Of a DNA stretch of 64,000 bases, positions 52,701 through 63,299 are shown in pieces. Source of the DNA: Telopea speciosissima. Lineage: Eukaryota; Streptophyta; Magnoliopsida; Proteales; Proteaceae. A model generated the notes under the pieces. The model searched no databases. It worked only from the letters and a program-made list of their open reading frames with translations, and had not been told where the DNA came from. Position 1 is the first letter of the stretch. Each line of letters begins with the position of its first letter. Made by a program: the position numbers and the translations under genes. Where the stretch lies: contig NC_057924.1 in assembly GCF_018873765.1 (NCBI RefSeq), positions 11,991,001-12,055,000 on the forward strand, given 5' to 3'.

Positions 52701-55700
52701 AGAAAAAAACCCTAAGAAAGGTAATCGATCTGGTTTTAGGGGTCTTCAAGTGCTGAGAAAAAAATCTGCAGATATAAGGTCTTCAAAGGTTGAGAAGAAA
52801 CTGCAGATATAAGGTCTTCAAAGGCTGAGAAAAATCTGCAGATATAAGGTCTTCAAAGGCTGAGAAAAATCTGCAGATATAAGGTCTTCAAAGGCTGAGA
52901 AAAAAACTGCAGATATAAGGTCTTCAAAGGCTGAGAAAAATCTGCAGATATAAGGTCTTCAAAGGCTGAGAAAAAACCTGCATCGATGGTACTGATTGTT
53001 GATGAAGTAGCTGTGATAACAGCTGTCCAATGGATCCCAATAATCAAACCAGTGTCAAATTGATAGAGGAGACTGATCAGCAGGTGGGGAGAACTCCAAA
53101 CAAAATCGCAGAGGAATGTGCAGCAGCTATCGATCCAAAAAGCTTCTTAAAGCATCAAGGGATGAGGTGATTAATTAGGGCAGCATCTAAACAACAGATC
53201 ACCTCATTAGATCTGCCCTAATTCAGAAGAAGAAACCAAAAAAAAATGAAGAAGATCGAGTGGAAGTAGGGGAGGGAAGATGGGATCGAATGAAAGAAAA
53301 AAACAGAGAAAACTGAGAAGGAGAGAACCAGAAATCGAGAAAGCTGTTCTTAGATCAGATTCTGCTCTGATACCATGTTAACAGCCTTGGGAATTAATGC
53401 TTAGATGATCTGATCGATCACCCCAGGCTCTTATTTATAACAAAAACAAATTACAGCAAGATATGAATTCCCCCCAATCCTATTCCTACTAGGAATTCCC
53501 ACTATAACTAGGAATCCCAAATAGAAATCGTATAGAGGGGAAAAACAGGAATAAAACAATCAAAACATAAACAAAATAAAATAAGTAATAAAAGGCAACT
53601 AGGACTAGGTTACCCCAAGTGGGTAACGTAGCCAATCTCAACACTATTCTTACTGCTACTAGTCCCTATCCTATGAAGCATCGATTCATCCATACCTCAG
53701 TGTTGTGCTGCTGTTAAACAAATTGAAGAGATGTTCCCATCGATCCAATACCAAGAACAGGGACTGAAGGCTTTACCCTACCTGTGGTAGAGTTCTGTTG
53801 GAGTTTTCTCTGCACTCTGCAGCATATCTCAGTCCTTCTAACTCCAGTTATGGCTGACAGATCCATAGTTCCCTCATTGGGCTTTCCCTTCGATAGTACT
53901 CAACCACATAAATAAAGAAGACGATATAGAGGATGAAGTTCCACAGAGAATTAAAATAGGATAAATGAAGTGGAGAGATGCATCCGGAGTATTGTGTGAT
54001 CGACGTATTCCGTTAAAACTTTAAAAAAAAAATTATAGGACAGTCATACAACCGGCTATGACGCATGGTGCGAAATATTGGGCAATTAAGAAGCATCCTA
54101 TAGATAAAATCAGCGTAGCTGAGATGTGGATATTGAGATGGCTGTGTAGCAAAACTAGGAAAGATGAAGTAAGGAATGATCATATTAGAGCTGATTCAGG
54201 AGTAGCTCCGATACATGATAAGCTACGAGAAAGTCGTTGGAGGTGGCTTGGCCATGTTCAATGGAAGCCTTCAGATGCTCCAGTACAGAGAAGTGATTTG
54301 ATTCATATTGAAGGATCTAAAAGAGCCAGGGAGACTTAAAATGACTCTGAGAGAAGTGGTGAGGAAAAACATACATAGTTGAGGCCTTGTATCAAGTATG
54401 ACCTCAAATAGAGTTGATTGGAGTGTAAGGATCCATGTAGCCAACCCCATGTAGTTGGGATAAGGAGGCTGAGTAGTTGTTTTTGTTTGTGTTATAGCCT
54501 AGATCCTCTCTTCTCTTTTTTCGTCAATTCTCTTTGATACTTTTTATTATAGGGGGGATTGTCAAACCTTGCCCACTTTGATCAGCATCTCATGTGTGTG
54601 TGTGTGTGTGTGTGTGTTAGACTATAAAAAAGGTTTATCCAGTGCATGAAGCTCCCGCCACTGTGGGGTCTGGGGAGGGTCATAATGTACACAGCCTTAC
54701 CCCCGCTTCACGGAATCTTTGTATCCGAATATATAAACCATAAAATGAAAACACAACATTTTTTGCATTCATAAATTTTTTTTTTAAAAATGCTGAAACT
54801 ATCAAAGAGCCCTGAAGTTGATGCATATTGCATCAGTGGGTAAAGTCCATTAAACATGGAACCTAGAAACCAAGACCAAGGTGTCAAGTGTTGGTATCAA
54901 TCAACATATTGGGAGGGTGGTTTTAAGAGACATATCAGAGAGACACAAGATTCACTAAAGATCCGCATAGAATTGGTCAAGAAACACATGGAAATGGTAA
55001 AGATACGCATTGAAATGGTCAAGATACACATGGAAATTGTCAAGAAATGAATGGAAATGCTTAGGATACATGCAAAAATCCAAGATAGCATAATGCATCC
55101 ACTAGAGAATTGCTCAGTTATTTGGGATGCTGAATAAAAAAAAAACAAACTTGTTCGATGAGATTAGAACACACCCCAAATGCCATCTTAGATTCTAAGA
55201 AGTGGGAAACAAAGCCAGTTAAGAAGACTCATAGCGCTTATAAGTGTGATATTGTGGTGAGGAAAGTGAGTTGGTCCCCTTTCATTTCTACATAAAAACA
55301 TTTAGTTTACAGTCACAAAGGAAGTGTGTTTGAACTTTGAAGTGACAAAGAACAAATTGTACAATAACGTAAAGTACAGAAATTAGAAATAGAAATAAAA
55401 GAATCAAAAGATGAGAGACTGGGAGTTCAAAAAAATAACATTTATACATTAAAAATGCTGGTTAGACAGTTCACTAGTAAACTAAGCAAAACTCACAGCT
55501 TTTCCAGGAGCATTTCAGTCATCTCGATCCGAAAAGGATCCCGTGGGTCCATCTGTTTCAAAATGTTCACGAGCTTCTGCGCCATTCGACATAAACCCGA
55601 ATATCTAAAATACAAAAGAAGCATTAAACCTCTTCATAATCTAGATATAACAGGCAAGATAAATGATATAAAATTGTGAACCCACAACTCGAAAGGCCGC

Positions 55701-55945
55701 CTTTGTCCTTTTCCCCCTCTAATATTGAACACTGACTGAACTTCAAAACGCAAATCAAATAATTGAATTTTATAACGAGGCAAGAAAATACTTGAGAGTA
55801 GAAGAAATTACTTTTTGTAGTCATCACGTCCAGTTACATGGTAACGATGCATAACATAAGCCTCTCTATGTCCACCTTCCCTCTTCCATTCTAGAAAATT
55901 CACCTTCTTCAGAAGCTTCTTCTCATGGAACTTGAGCTTCCTCAT
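37721..55945 (-). CDS. IMP3: U3 snoRNP protein IMP3 (S4 domain), with a 17-kb intron
   Basis: IMP3 is a nucleolar protein that joins MPP10 and IMP4 in the U3 snoRNP (small-subunit processome) and supports the U3 / pre-rRNA pairing needed for 18S rRNA processing. Four coding exons with GT-AG borders and matching phases join: 55812-55945, 55497-55604, 38178-38252 and 37721-37952. The product is 182 residues with no stop, the length I recall for the Arabidopsis protein. It opens [17 protein letters not shown], continues [17 protein letters not shown] and [20 protein letters not shown] (ribosomal S4-type N-terminus), and has the S4 RNA-binding domain from about residue 107: [20 protein letters not shown], then [20 protein letters not shown], ending [20 protein letters not shown]. 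Intron lengths are 207, 17,244 and 225 bp. The long one holds the transposons at 38.6-54.7 kb, yet all splice borders look intact. Confidence 0.94.
39130..39262. mobile_element. MITE-like hairpin inside the LTR
   Basis: The left end gaaaaggcagcgtggcccc pairs with the right end ggggccatgctggcctttc. The interior carries catggggggcgg and gtgtctgggtgca words as in the other hairpins of this class. It is absent from the second LTR copy. Confidence 0.55.
39786..40960 (-). mobile_element. RTE-type LINE, 3' remnant
   Basis: Minus-strand pieces in shifting frames encode the end of the reverse transcriptase: [17 protein letters not shown] (the usual FADD box reads FAND), [44 protein letters not shown] and [20 protein letters not shown]. 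It ends with the characteristic tail reading TAGCCGACCCCATTAAGTTG on the minus strand (about 39870-39890), partly duplicated to 39806. It is inactive. Confidence 0.8.
43325..46187 (-). mobile_element. Non-autonomous LTR retrotransposon nested in the LTR
   Basis: LTRs of 366 bp (43325-43690) and 374 bp (45814-46187) begin tgtagaaaacctagg and end ctcaaca; they differ by a short indel near the right end and a few substitutions. The minus-strand primer site is complementary to Met-tRNA (gctctgatacca, 45802-45813). The polypurine tract (ctccccctcaag on plus) adjoins the left LTR. The 2.1-kb interior lacks gag-pol domains. The LTR end plus purine tract is identical over about 19 bases to that of the copia element at 47980-53643. 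The flanks show only a partial duplication (ctt). Confidence 0.75.
46413..47979. other. Intronic stretch without recognisable gene
   Basis: It holds the second copy of the dispersed repeat (46435-46700), a poly-C run with CA repeats at about 47330-47370, a gaaatattttgg-containing repeat at 47395-47560, and a MITE end near 47700-47780 that matches 15645-15690. Confidence 0.45.
48312..52596 (-). pseudogene. Copia gag-pol, broken by stops and one frameshift
   Basis: Gag starts at 52596 ([20 protein letters not shown]) and has stops at about 52201 and 52122. The zinc-knuckle region ([19 protein letters not shown], about 51800) is degenerate. The protease motif [11 protein letters not shown] carries Arg where DSGAT is usual. 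The frame shifts once near 51214-51260. After that a single frame carries pre-integrase and integrase ([25 protein letters not shown]) and reverse transcriptase ([45 protein letters not shown] at about 49190). RNase H follows ([40 protein letters not shown]). That frame is interrupted by stops at 50688, 50202, about 50122, 50044, 49521 and 48843. Some fall where Gln is usual, consistent with C-to-T change. Confidence 0.9.
52741..52982. repeat. Tandem repeat, about 34-bp unit, in the copia leader
   Basis: Six to seven units built on ctgcagatataaggtcttca followed by aaggctgagaaaaa lie between the primer site and the gag start. Units vary in the length of the A run. Confidence 0.85.
53930..54490 (+). 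mobile_element. RTE-type LINE 3' remnant
   Basis: The plus strand encodes [12 protein letters not shown], then [37 protein letters not shown] and [16 protein letters not shown]. It ends with the family tail tagccaaccccatgtagttg followed by ggataagg and a T/G-rich end. It belongs to the same family as 39786-40960 but lies in the opposite orientation. Confidence 0.8.
54594..54618. repeat. (GT)n microsatellite
   Basis: A GT dinucleotide run next to the SINE fragment. Confidence 0.8.
54626..54722 (-). mobile_element. Au SINE 3' fragment
   Basis: On the minus strand it reads gcgggggtaaggctgtgtac, attatgaccctccccagacc, ccacagtggcgggagcttca and gcactggataaacctttttt, the 3' half of the Au SINE. Confidence 0.7.
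54955..55075. repeat. Minisatellite, about 24-bp unit
   Basis: Five imperfect units of the type aagatacgcatggaaatggtc occur in tandem. A short frame through them repeats K-I-R/H-x-E-M-V but has no other coding character. Confidence 0.7.
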
Positions 55946-55954
55946 GATTCTTCC

Positions 55955-58022
55955 CTATAACAAAGTAGAATCAGTCTATTACGGCACAGAGACGCAGTCA
56001 CAGCGCATGCAAAGCGAGCAAACAAAAGAGAGAGTGAGAGAGACAAGTTTACGCAAAAACCTGGGTAGCGGCAAAAGATTCAAGGTTGACATTGCCCTAC
56101 CCATAGTTAAAACAAGAACGGCAAAAAAAGGGTGTTCGGTACAGACATGTTTTAAACTGCTCAGAACAGAACAGTAAAAAATACGGTCAAATATTTCAAG
56201 AACGGCAAAAAAATGAAAACAGATGGTACAAGTTTTAAAGGTTTAAATTTGAACAATATACAAGCATACACTGGGAAATAATTATCTAAATGCCTGCATC
56301 CAAATTTCAAAGCAAATTATAAAGCCAAAATAAATGTAAATAGTATCATTCCAAATTTCACAATCCAAAACACATCATCCAAAGATCAACAAAAGATCCA
56401 AAATACATCATTCCAATATCAGAATCAACTATAGCACTTCCAAAGAATTTATTTGAAACATATCAAGTAATAATTACTAAAATTATTTCAATCTCAGAAG
56501 GAACCGATTATTAAAGAATTGGACTACAAATTGTCAAAATCTCAGAAGGGATTAATAGACTGCATAGAGAATTCCAGAAAAAAAAAAAAAAAGGTTGCAA
56601 CATACAAAATTACAGATTGCAAGTTGCATCATATAGAATTACAGAATGCAAATCTCAGAAGGGATGTACTAACAAAATATTGTTAAAGCATGCAACAATA
56701 GGGACAGAGAAATTCAAGACATTACAACCCAGGAGGCTTGGGATTTACTCCTAGACAGACAAAAATATTTATTGTATGTGATTTACTCCCTCTCTCCCTC
56801 TTTGGCATTGCAACTCAGGAGGCTAGGAACCCATACGAAATTTGAGACAGATATTAATATTTGAGGGCATTTACCATGGAGCACTACAGTGCCGCAGGTC
56901 GGTGTAGCCCACAGAGTGTGGGAGAGAATAGAGAGAGGTTCTAAGATTTCTAACCTGTTTCCGCAGGTCGCTGCTCAGCTCTACTGTCCACAGACAACAC
57001 ACCACTCCATGGTTTAGACAAAAGACTGAATGATAGTATATCATTTCTGTGCATCTCCTACATGAAACAAAATGCATACTCCAATATCCCTAAAGAGAGT
57101 AATCCACTCAAAAGAGTATTGCAAGGGAAGGCATATTCAGAGGTGGCCCAAATCTTCTCATCAGACATACACTTCAACAACATTTGTATCAAGGCCTTTC
57201 TTGAATTCAGATAATAGTACATAAAGGAGTTATAATCATAACAGTTGGCTTGTGAACAAAAAAAAAATGCTTGTATGGCTGCATTTGTTAACACTCTCTG
57301 GATATACTGAATCCTAAGCCTATGACGATATTCTGAAAACCCATAGTGCAAATAACATCTCAGTATACAAGCAATTACCTCAAAACCCAGAGGCCAAACT
57401 AAAATCTCAGTATACAAGCCATACAACCAGTATACACGCAATACTCTGAAAACCAATAGGCTAAACAAATATTTAATTGATTATACAAGCAATCTAATAT
57501 TAAGTTTACAAGCAATAATCAGTAAACAAGAATCTTATTAGTTAAAATCTGATCTTCCTGTATCGTATAGGCCAAACAATTGAAAGCCAAACATAATTTA
57601 CAGAACCCACACAACCAGAAAAAAGGAATGGAAATTCAGGGAAAGAGAAAGAAAAGGAAATAAAAATGGTGATTCTGGAGAATACATGTTGCTATTTGAG
57701 TAGCAGATTTTGAATAAGGCATAGCTGCAATGGACTCTGAAAGAAAAGAAAAAAAAAAGTAAACGGTTGAAGGGTAAGGTCATGCTCGATTACAGATTTA
57801 ATCTTTATGGTTCTAGGGTTTGGGATTGAAAACCCAACCCAATAATGGATTTGCAGACAAGCGACTGGAGTGGGAGATGAAGAAGACACACACACAAACA
57901 GAGAGAGAGAAATGTGAAGGTTGAAGGCCATGGCCGAAGCATACCTGGGTTCTTGCGTCTGCCTCCTGGTTCGAGCGTCTCAGTCGAGAGAGAGAAGTGT
58001 GTGAGAGTAGGGTCGAGGCCAA
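55955..58022 (-). promoter_or_regulatory. IMP3 5' UTR exon and 5' UTR intron (inferred)
   Basis: Nine bases upstream of the IMP3 ATG lies a good acceptor (TTGTTATAG at 55955). About 2 kb upstream, a CT-rich stretch (about 57946-58020) ends at a strong donor, AACCCAG|GTATGC (57944). A leader intron of 1,990 bp is therefore likely. AAACCCTAG near 57818, close to the telo box found in plant ribosome-biogenesis genes, lies inside it. No clear TATA box is seen. Confidence 0.55.
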
Positions 58023-58199
58023 TTAATCATAACAGTTCGCGCAATTTTGTTCATGAGCGGCAAAAGCCAAAAAATTTTGCTCTGGCAAAATTGTTCATTG
58101 GGCACTTTTTGAACCAGAACTGTTCAGTGTGACCAAAAAGAATGAACCGGTTCAATCTGCCGCCGAAGACCAAGAAATCAATGAAATCGTTTCCCATGA

Positions 58200-60085
58200 C
58201 TGTTATCAAATTCAGCCTAAACGGGTTAGACGGCAATAATATTTAAAAAAAATCTGATACAATAAATTTGTGTACGGCAATGATACGGTTGTACAGCTTG
58301 CTTAATACCTTCGCTATGTAAGAAAAAATACAGGCCTATATTCACCATGGAACTAAATCTTGGTTTCACAGTTGCTCGAGACGAGTTGAAGGGAAATTTT
58401 AATAAATGCAATGTTTCAATGTATTTCGACCATATTTCAGTAATTTCATAAGTTTCGACTTGAACACCTATATAGATTCACTTATCCCCATCAGGACAAC
58501 ACTTTTTTAGGTCAAACATCATTGAAGTAAATGTTTTTATATTTGTTAGTTTTTGCTGGGCCGAAGTACAAGGGTAGTTTTGACCATTCACTTTAAATAA
58601 ATCACTGTATCACATCCCTGGCCCCTCTGATCCCCTCTCCCTCTCCGACACCCTTCCCTGCCCTCTTGCTTTCTATCCCCTCCACTACGACTCTCAGGCC
58701 TCTAAATTCGATGTAGTCAAAGGTGGAGTAGGTGCAGAGAATCAGGGTGTTTTGGTAATCATCCTCTTCGATCTGGCTCTTCCTCTCCCTCCGTCTACCT
58801 TTCTGCAATCAAAATGCAGCACATGATTCTTGCAACTATGATAAATGGTAACGGTAATTTTTATTGTGAAATAATGGAGATATTGGTTTTACTACAAATA
58901 ATGCTTGAAGAAATTGTGTAATTCCTCTTTTTTCATGATATATTTAAGTGAAATGGTCACAATAAGCAGAGTCCAGAGAGGGTAGGGATGAAGCATAGGG
59001 TCATGTGAATTGGGCATAGTGGATCAGATATAGTGGAGATCCAACGGGTGGTCTTGGATGTCCTTTAACTAAGTTTTTATGTTATAATCCTACCCTTGAA
59101 TGAAGTGAGATTCAGGTTTGTTATTCATCCGTGTTTTTGAGTTTTCCAAATCTGGATCACCGATGCATTCTTTATTTTCCCTTTACTTTTTCCAATTTTG
59201 TGGTTGGTTGTTTAAAGCCTTATTGATGGAGTTTGCAAATTGCAATCTCATTAGTATTGTTCTTGATTGGATTTTCTTCTTGTAATATTGCTCTTATTTC
59301 CCTTTTTAAATACTCAAATAGTAAGTTAGAAACCGTAGTTAGGGTGTAAAAAGCAATTTTCCCAAGTGGTTTCTCTTGTCCTGTTTTTTCAGAGAGAGAG
59401 AGAGAGGTGAAGTACCTGTTCTCATTTATGTGAATAGATCAAACGATTATGGGTTGGGACTCAGGTACGAATAACTGGCCATTCCCATGCAAGGGTAAAC
59501 TAATTAAAGAACAATTCGAGGGGGGTAGAGTGCAGGGGTGGGGTGGGTTAGGGTTGGGATGGACAGAGAGGGAGATGCAAAGGTAGTCGAAGCTGACTAA
59601 GGAGGAGAGAGGGTCGGTTCCTATAGAGATATTGGTTGTGTATTCCTGAAGTGGGAGGCCTATGCCACTGGGATTGGGGAAGTGTGGTTGGCAGACCTAC
59701 ACGCGGAGAAGGAGAGGAGGTTGCCGAAGAGGGAGAGGGAGGGGGAGGAGCCACGTAGGGTTTGGTACAATATTTAATTGTGTGTAAAATTCTTATAACC
59801 ACCCCCTAAAATTGAACAACATGAATAAAAAGTATGGGCAAAAAAGTGATAGTGAAACAATCCACTTCACTTGCCATAGTGCTATGGAAGATTACTCTAT
59901 TCATAAATAAGCAAATACCCGACTATTGAATCAAATAAAAATAGTTAAAAATCAAATTCCAAAAGGATGAAAATGAACACCCAGTTCAAGAACAAAAGTT
60001 GGATTTTGACAGTAGATGCAATGTTCAACTTTTAAATACTGATGTTTTTTCTCAAATCTAAAACTTCAATAAATTTAAATATGAT
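58200..60085. other. Intergenic stretch, no gene recognised
   Basis: AT-rich sequence with CT/GA-rich patches (58610-58700, 59390-59405, 59550-59760). No domain was seen on either strand. Confidence 0.4.
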
Positions 60086-60862
60086 AAACCCTACCCTACA
60101 CCCTAAACCCTCTACCCTAGATAATAAACCCTAAACCCTTAAACCCTAAAGCCTAAAGCCTAAAGCCTAAACCCTATACCTTAAACCCTATATTCTATAC
60201 CCTAAACCCAAATACCCTAAACCCTAAACTCTATATCCTATACCCTATACCTTAAACCCAATACCCAATACCCAATACCCTAAACCCTAAATCCTAAACC
60301 TTAAACTCAAAGCCCTAAACCTTAAATTAGGGTTGCAAGTTTGGCGCTGTCGGCCCGAACCCACCCTGGTCGTCCCTGAGCCCGAACAGGGCCTGGGCTA
60401 AGATTTCTGGCCCTGAGGGCGGGTTAGGGCCAGAAATTCCTGGCCCTGAGTTAGGGTCGGGTCGGGTCAGGGTTGAGACCTCGGGTTAGCCTGACCCTGA
60501 TTTTGGCTCTAAAGAAATTTCTTTATTTATCAAAAAATAGAAGTTATTATTCATATATCAAGTGTTTAGCGTACTTGGTAGTTTGTGTTGTGTAAAAACC
60601 AATTGCAAGCTGGGGCTGGGCTTGGCCCGTCAGGGTCAGGGTTAGGGTCAAGGTATTTAGGCCCTAAGTCAGGGTCAGGGCGGGCCTGGGCCCAACTAAG
60701 GGGACTTAGGGTTGGGCTAGGGTTTTAAAAAGCCCGGCCCAACACGACCCTGTTGCAGCCCTACCTTAAACCCTATACCCTAAACCCTAAACCTTAAACC
60801 TTCAACCCTATTTATTCCCAAAACCCAAAACCCTGAACCCTAAACCTTATACCCTATATCTT
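60086..60862. repeat. Degenerate interstitial telomere-like repeats
   Basis: Variants of CCCTAAA (ccctaaaccct, ccctataccc, cctaaagcct) fill 60086-60328 and 60764-60862. They are split by the fold-back element at 60329-60761. The degeneracy argues for an old interstitial array, not a chromosome end. Confidence 0.75.
60329..60761. mobile_element. Fold-back repeat inside the telomere-like array
   Basis: It starts agggttgcaag and ends cttgcagccct-like (tgttgcagccct). The interior is rich in gggtcaggg/ggcccgg words that pair loosely. It is related in style to 1789-2122. Confidence 0.5.
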
Positions 60863-62888
60863 TAAGAGACTAGATTGGGTGGTCAATCCAAATTTGATCA
60901 AAACCATAGTTATTAAAGTCATGTATTATGCACGTATCATACGTGAATCTGAACATATAATTAAAAAAAGGTACTTTTTTCCCATACAAATGCACTGATA
61001 TAGGACTATACGTACCATTCAAGGTCCAAAATACGTTTATGTTTAAAAAATAAAAAAATAATCAATCATTCAATCCCTAAATTCGTGAAATCCTCTAACC
61101 CTCGAATCCCTTAACCGAGCTCCCCTAAGCGTCGCCCTTCAGAAGTCAAAATACACCACCCTGGAACACTAGCGGCCTAACCCTCTTTTCTCCGGCTCCG
61201 TTCGACCTTTCCCCAATGATATCAGTGGTGGCTGACGACTGAAACTCTTCCCCTAAAAAAAGCAATCGATCATTCTAAGTGGATAATGCATTCTAAGATG
61301 CTATTAAAAAAAGGTCCCAGGAAAACTAACCCCAGTCCATTTCAAACCTGGGCTATGTGCAATCCTGGGTCGGTTTTGTGTGGGCAAATTTGAGTGGAAT
61401 CATTTGGATGATCTGACCGCCCTACCCCTGCTCGGGTGGGGTCCACCTTTGCTTGTGTCGGGTTGGAGATTTGGACTGACTAGGGAGGTCGGTCGGTTTG
61501 TTGGAGAGGAGTCGGGGATCCATATTCTGATGGTTGTGAGTTGTCTTTCCCTGTTGTCATTTCCAGCTTCAGGGCTTTGACCATTAGACCCTATTCAAGT
61601 ATTCAACTTTGTCTTTCTTCTTGTCCTGGCTGAGCCCCTGGAAGACGCAGCATGATTCCACCAATTTTCTGCTTGTGATTGTGAGTTTTTCTCTTGTTAT
61701 TTTCGGTTCATTTTGCCTATGCGGATCCAATGATGTAGTTTCACATACTTGTTTTTGGTTATTTTTTGTAAGCTCTTCACCATTTTCTGCAAATTGGCTT
61801 TGTACTTGTCTGTTATTCCGTGTCTCTCTTGATCTTAGAAACCCACATGCGACATTCATTCTCTTCGGTTGTAATGAAATGGTATTAGGACCAGGATAAA
61901 GATAATGAATGAACTAATGCTATTTTTCAATGGTGGACTAGGTTTTATCTTTAGTTTGGTGCAAAATTGATGTTTCCCCTTAATAGTTTTTTATTTTTAT
62001 TCTGCATATAGTTGTCGTATCTTCAATGTGTAATATTTTCACTGATTCTTGAATAGCGATTAGGAGGTGTTTGATGAAATTCTCCACTGAAAATCTATTT
62101 CTGTGAATGTTCGAGCACAAACTTTTTTCAGCTTGTTCTCATTTCCTTTAACTACTGCATAATTAAATTTGAATTGTGAATTTTAAATTATTCGTCACTA
62201 GCACCTAACACGAGGATGTCTCATACTATAGATAAGTTTTAATGACTATAGATGTGCCTTGTACTATAGATAAAGTTTTAATGACTATACTGATGCTATT
62301 TCCTGAATTGCGTAACTGGCTATCAGCTGCTTGATTGGAATTCTTTCTTCTTTATTTTGCATTTCTCCTTAGAGATATACATAGAGAGGTTTATAATACG
62401 TGTAATAGATATTAAAAATGACAAGAACAACTTCTTGAGGTCACATTGATGATGGAAGAGCCTAGGTTTTGCAGTGATGTCAGATCCTTTAATATGAAGG
62501 CTTGAAAAAATGTGTTTGGTTTGTAGAATGATAGGATGTGAGAGAGAAAATTGCACTACTAGAAGGAAAGGTCAAAAAATTGCGGTAGACATAAGAAAGT
62601 GGAGGGGCCTGGATTTATAGGCTCCGACGATGCTTGCAAACCAAGAATTTGGTCTTTGATGCATTTACAAAGTTGGAAACATATGAGTCAGAATGTTGAT
62701 AGACAAAACTTAAAAAGGATCTAACAAGAACCTCAGTAGTGCTAAGTACTCAGATGAGAACCAGGTGTTTAGGGATCCAAGATTCAAGAATAGGCTCGGT
62801 GTTCACTAGTTGATTGAATAGAACTGAACTGTTATATACTTGTTCGTCAACTGATTAAGTGTACTATTTTACATAATGCTGAAGACAG
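60863..62888. other. Intergenic stretch, no gene recognised
   Basis: Searched for upstream exons of the bL28m fragment (the Gly-Arg-His and Lys-Pro-Asn-rich core) without success. A short direct repeat (actatagataa...ttttaatgactat) lies near 62225-62290. Confidence 0.4.
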
Positions 62889-63207
62889 GTGGAATTGACG
62901 AGTACCTCCTGAAGAAACCCTATCAAAAGATGGACACAGAGATGGGGTTATTCTGGAAGGCCAAAATTGAAAAGATGTAAGAAAAGCTTGGGGGGATGGA
63001 TGTGGTATTCTTCTCACCTGAGGATGAAGCCAAGTTTGAGCAGGGGTTCAAAGACCTGAAATTGGCTGAGAGGGCACATTGGAGGGAGGTAAACATAAGT
63101 TGATTGTGGAAGGCAAATCAGATGCTCCAAAGGATGGGACTAGGTCTGCATCAGATGAAGAAGGAACAATTGATCATGCACTCGAGCAAATGGTTGCAAA
63201 TACTTGA
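62889..63207 (+). pseudogene. Mitochondrial ribosomal protein bL28 (bL28m), 3' portion
   Basis: After a plausible acceptor (GAAGACAG), the frame reads GGIDEYLLKKPYQKMDTEMG, LFWKAKIEKM, stop, EKLGGMDVVFFSPEDEAKFE, QGFKDLKLAERAHWRE. This is the C-terminal part of the plant mitochondrial large-subunit protein bL28, by remembered family sequence. A stop (TAA, 62978-62980) falls where Tyr is usual. Near 63090 the frame shifts; the shifted frame continues as an acidic tail (SDAPKDGTRSASDEEG) to a TGA at 63205. No upstream exons were found. An L1 LINE follows directly. It is either a dead copy or a fragment of a gene whose start has been lost. Confidence 0.68.
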
Positions 63208-63299
63208 TGGTAGTCACTATCCCAATGAGTGTTTGGTGGTCAATTATTGGCTTTTACACTTGGAGACAGTTTCTAACCTATTCAATTTTGTTTGGTATT

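Larger units (their letters stand above)
47980..53643 (-). mobile_element. Complete Ty1/copia retrotransposon with 5-bp target duplication
   Basis: LTRs of 268 bp lie at 47980-48247 and 53376-53643 (TGTTAAC ... CTCAACA in plus reading). I count about nine mismatches between them. Flanking CTATT at 47975-47979 and 53644-53648 is a perfect target duplication. The minus-strand primer site TGGTATCAGAGC (53364-53375) abuts the 5' LTR at 53376; the purine tract lies at 48248-48259. It inserted into the IMP3 intron as a full-length copy of 5,664 bp. Coding capacity is listed separately. Confidence 0.93.
38253..55496 (-). other. Giant second coding intron of IMP3
   Basis: The donor is GCT|GTGAGT at 55496 and the acceptor is ATGCCAG at 38253. 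It splits the Leu codon between MLLEKL and [10 protein letters not shown]. Most of its length is accounted for by nested LTR elements, LINE and SINE fragments and microsatellites listed separately. Confidence 0.9.

Noticed and set aside
57058..57468. 136-codon minus-strand frame
   Set aside because: It lies in the inferred 5' UTR intron of IMP3; the composition is AT-rich with short repeated words and no domain.
60086..60862. True chromosome end
   Set aside because: The CCCTAAA units are too degenerate, interrupted, and followed by more than 3 kb of other sequence.
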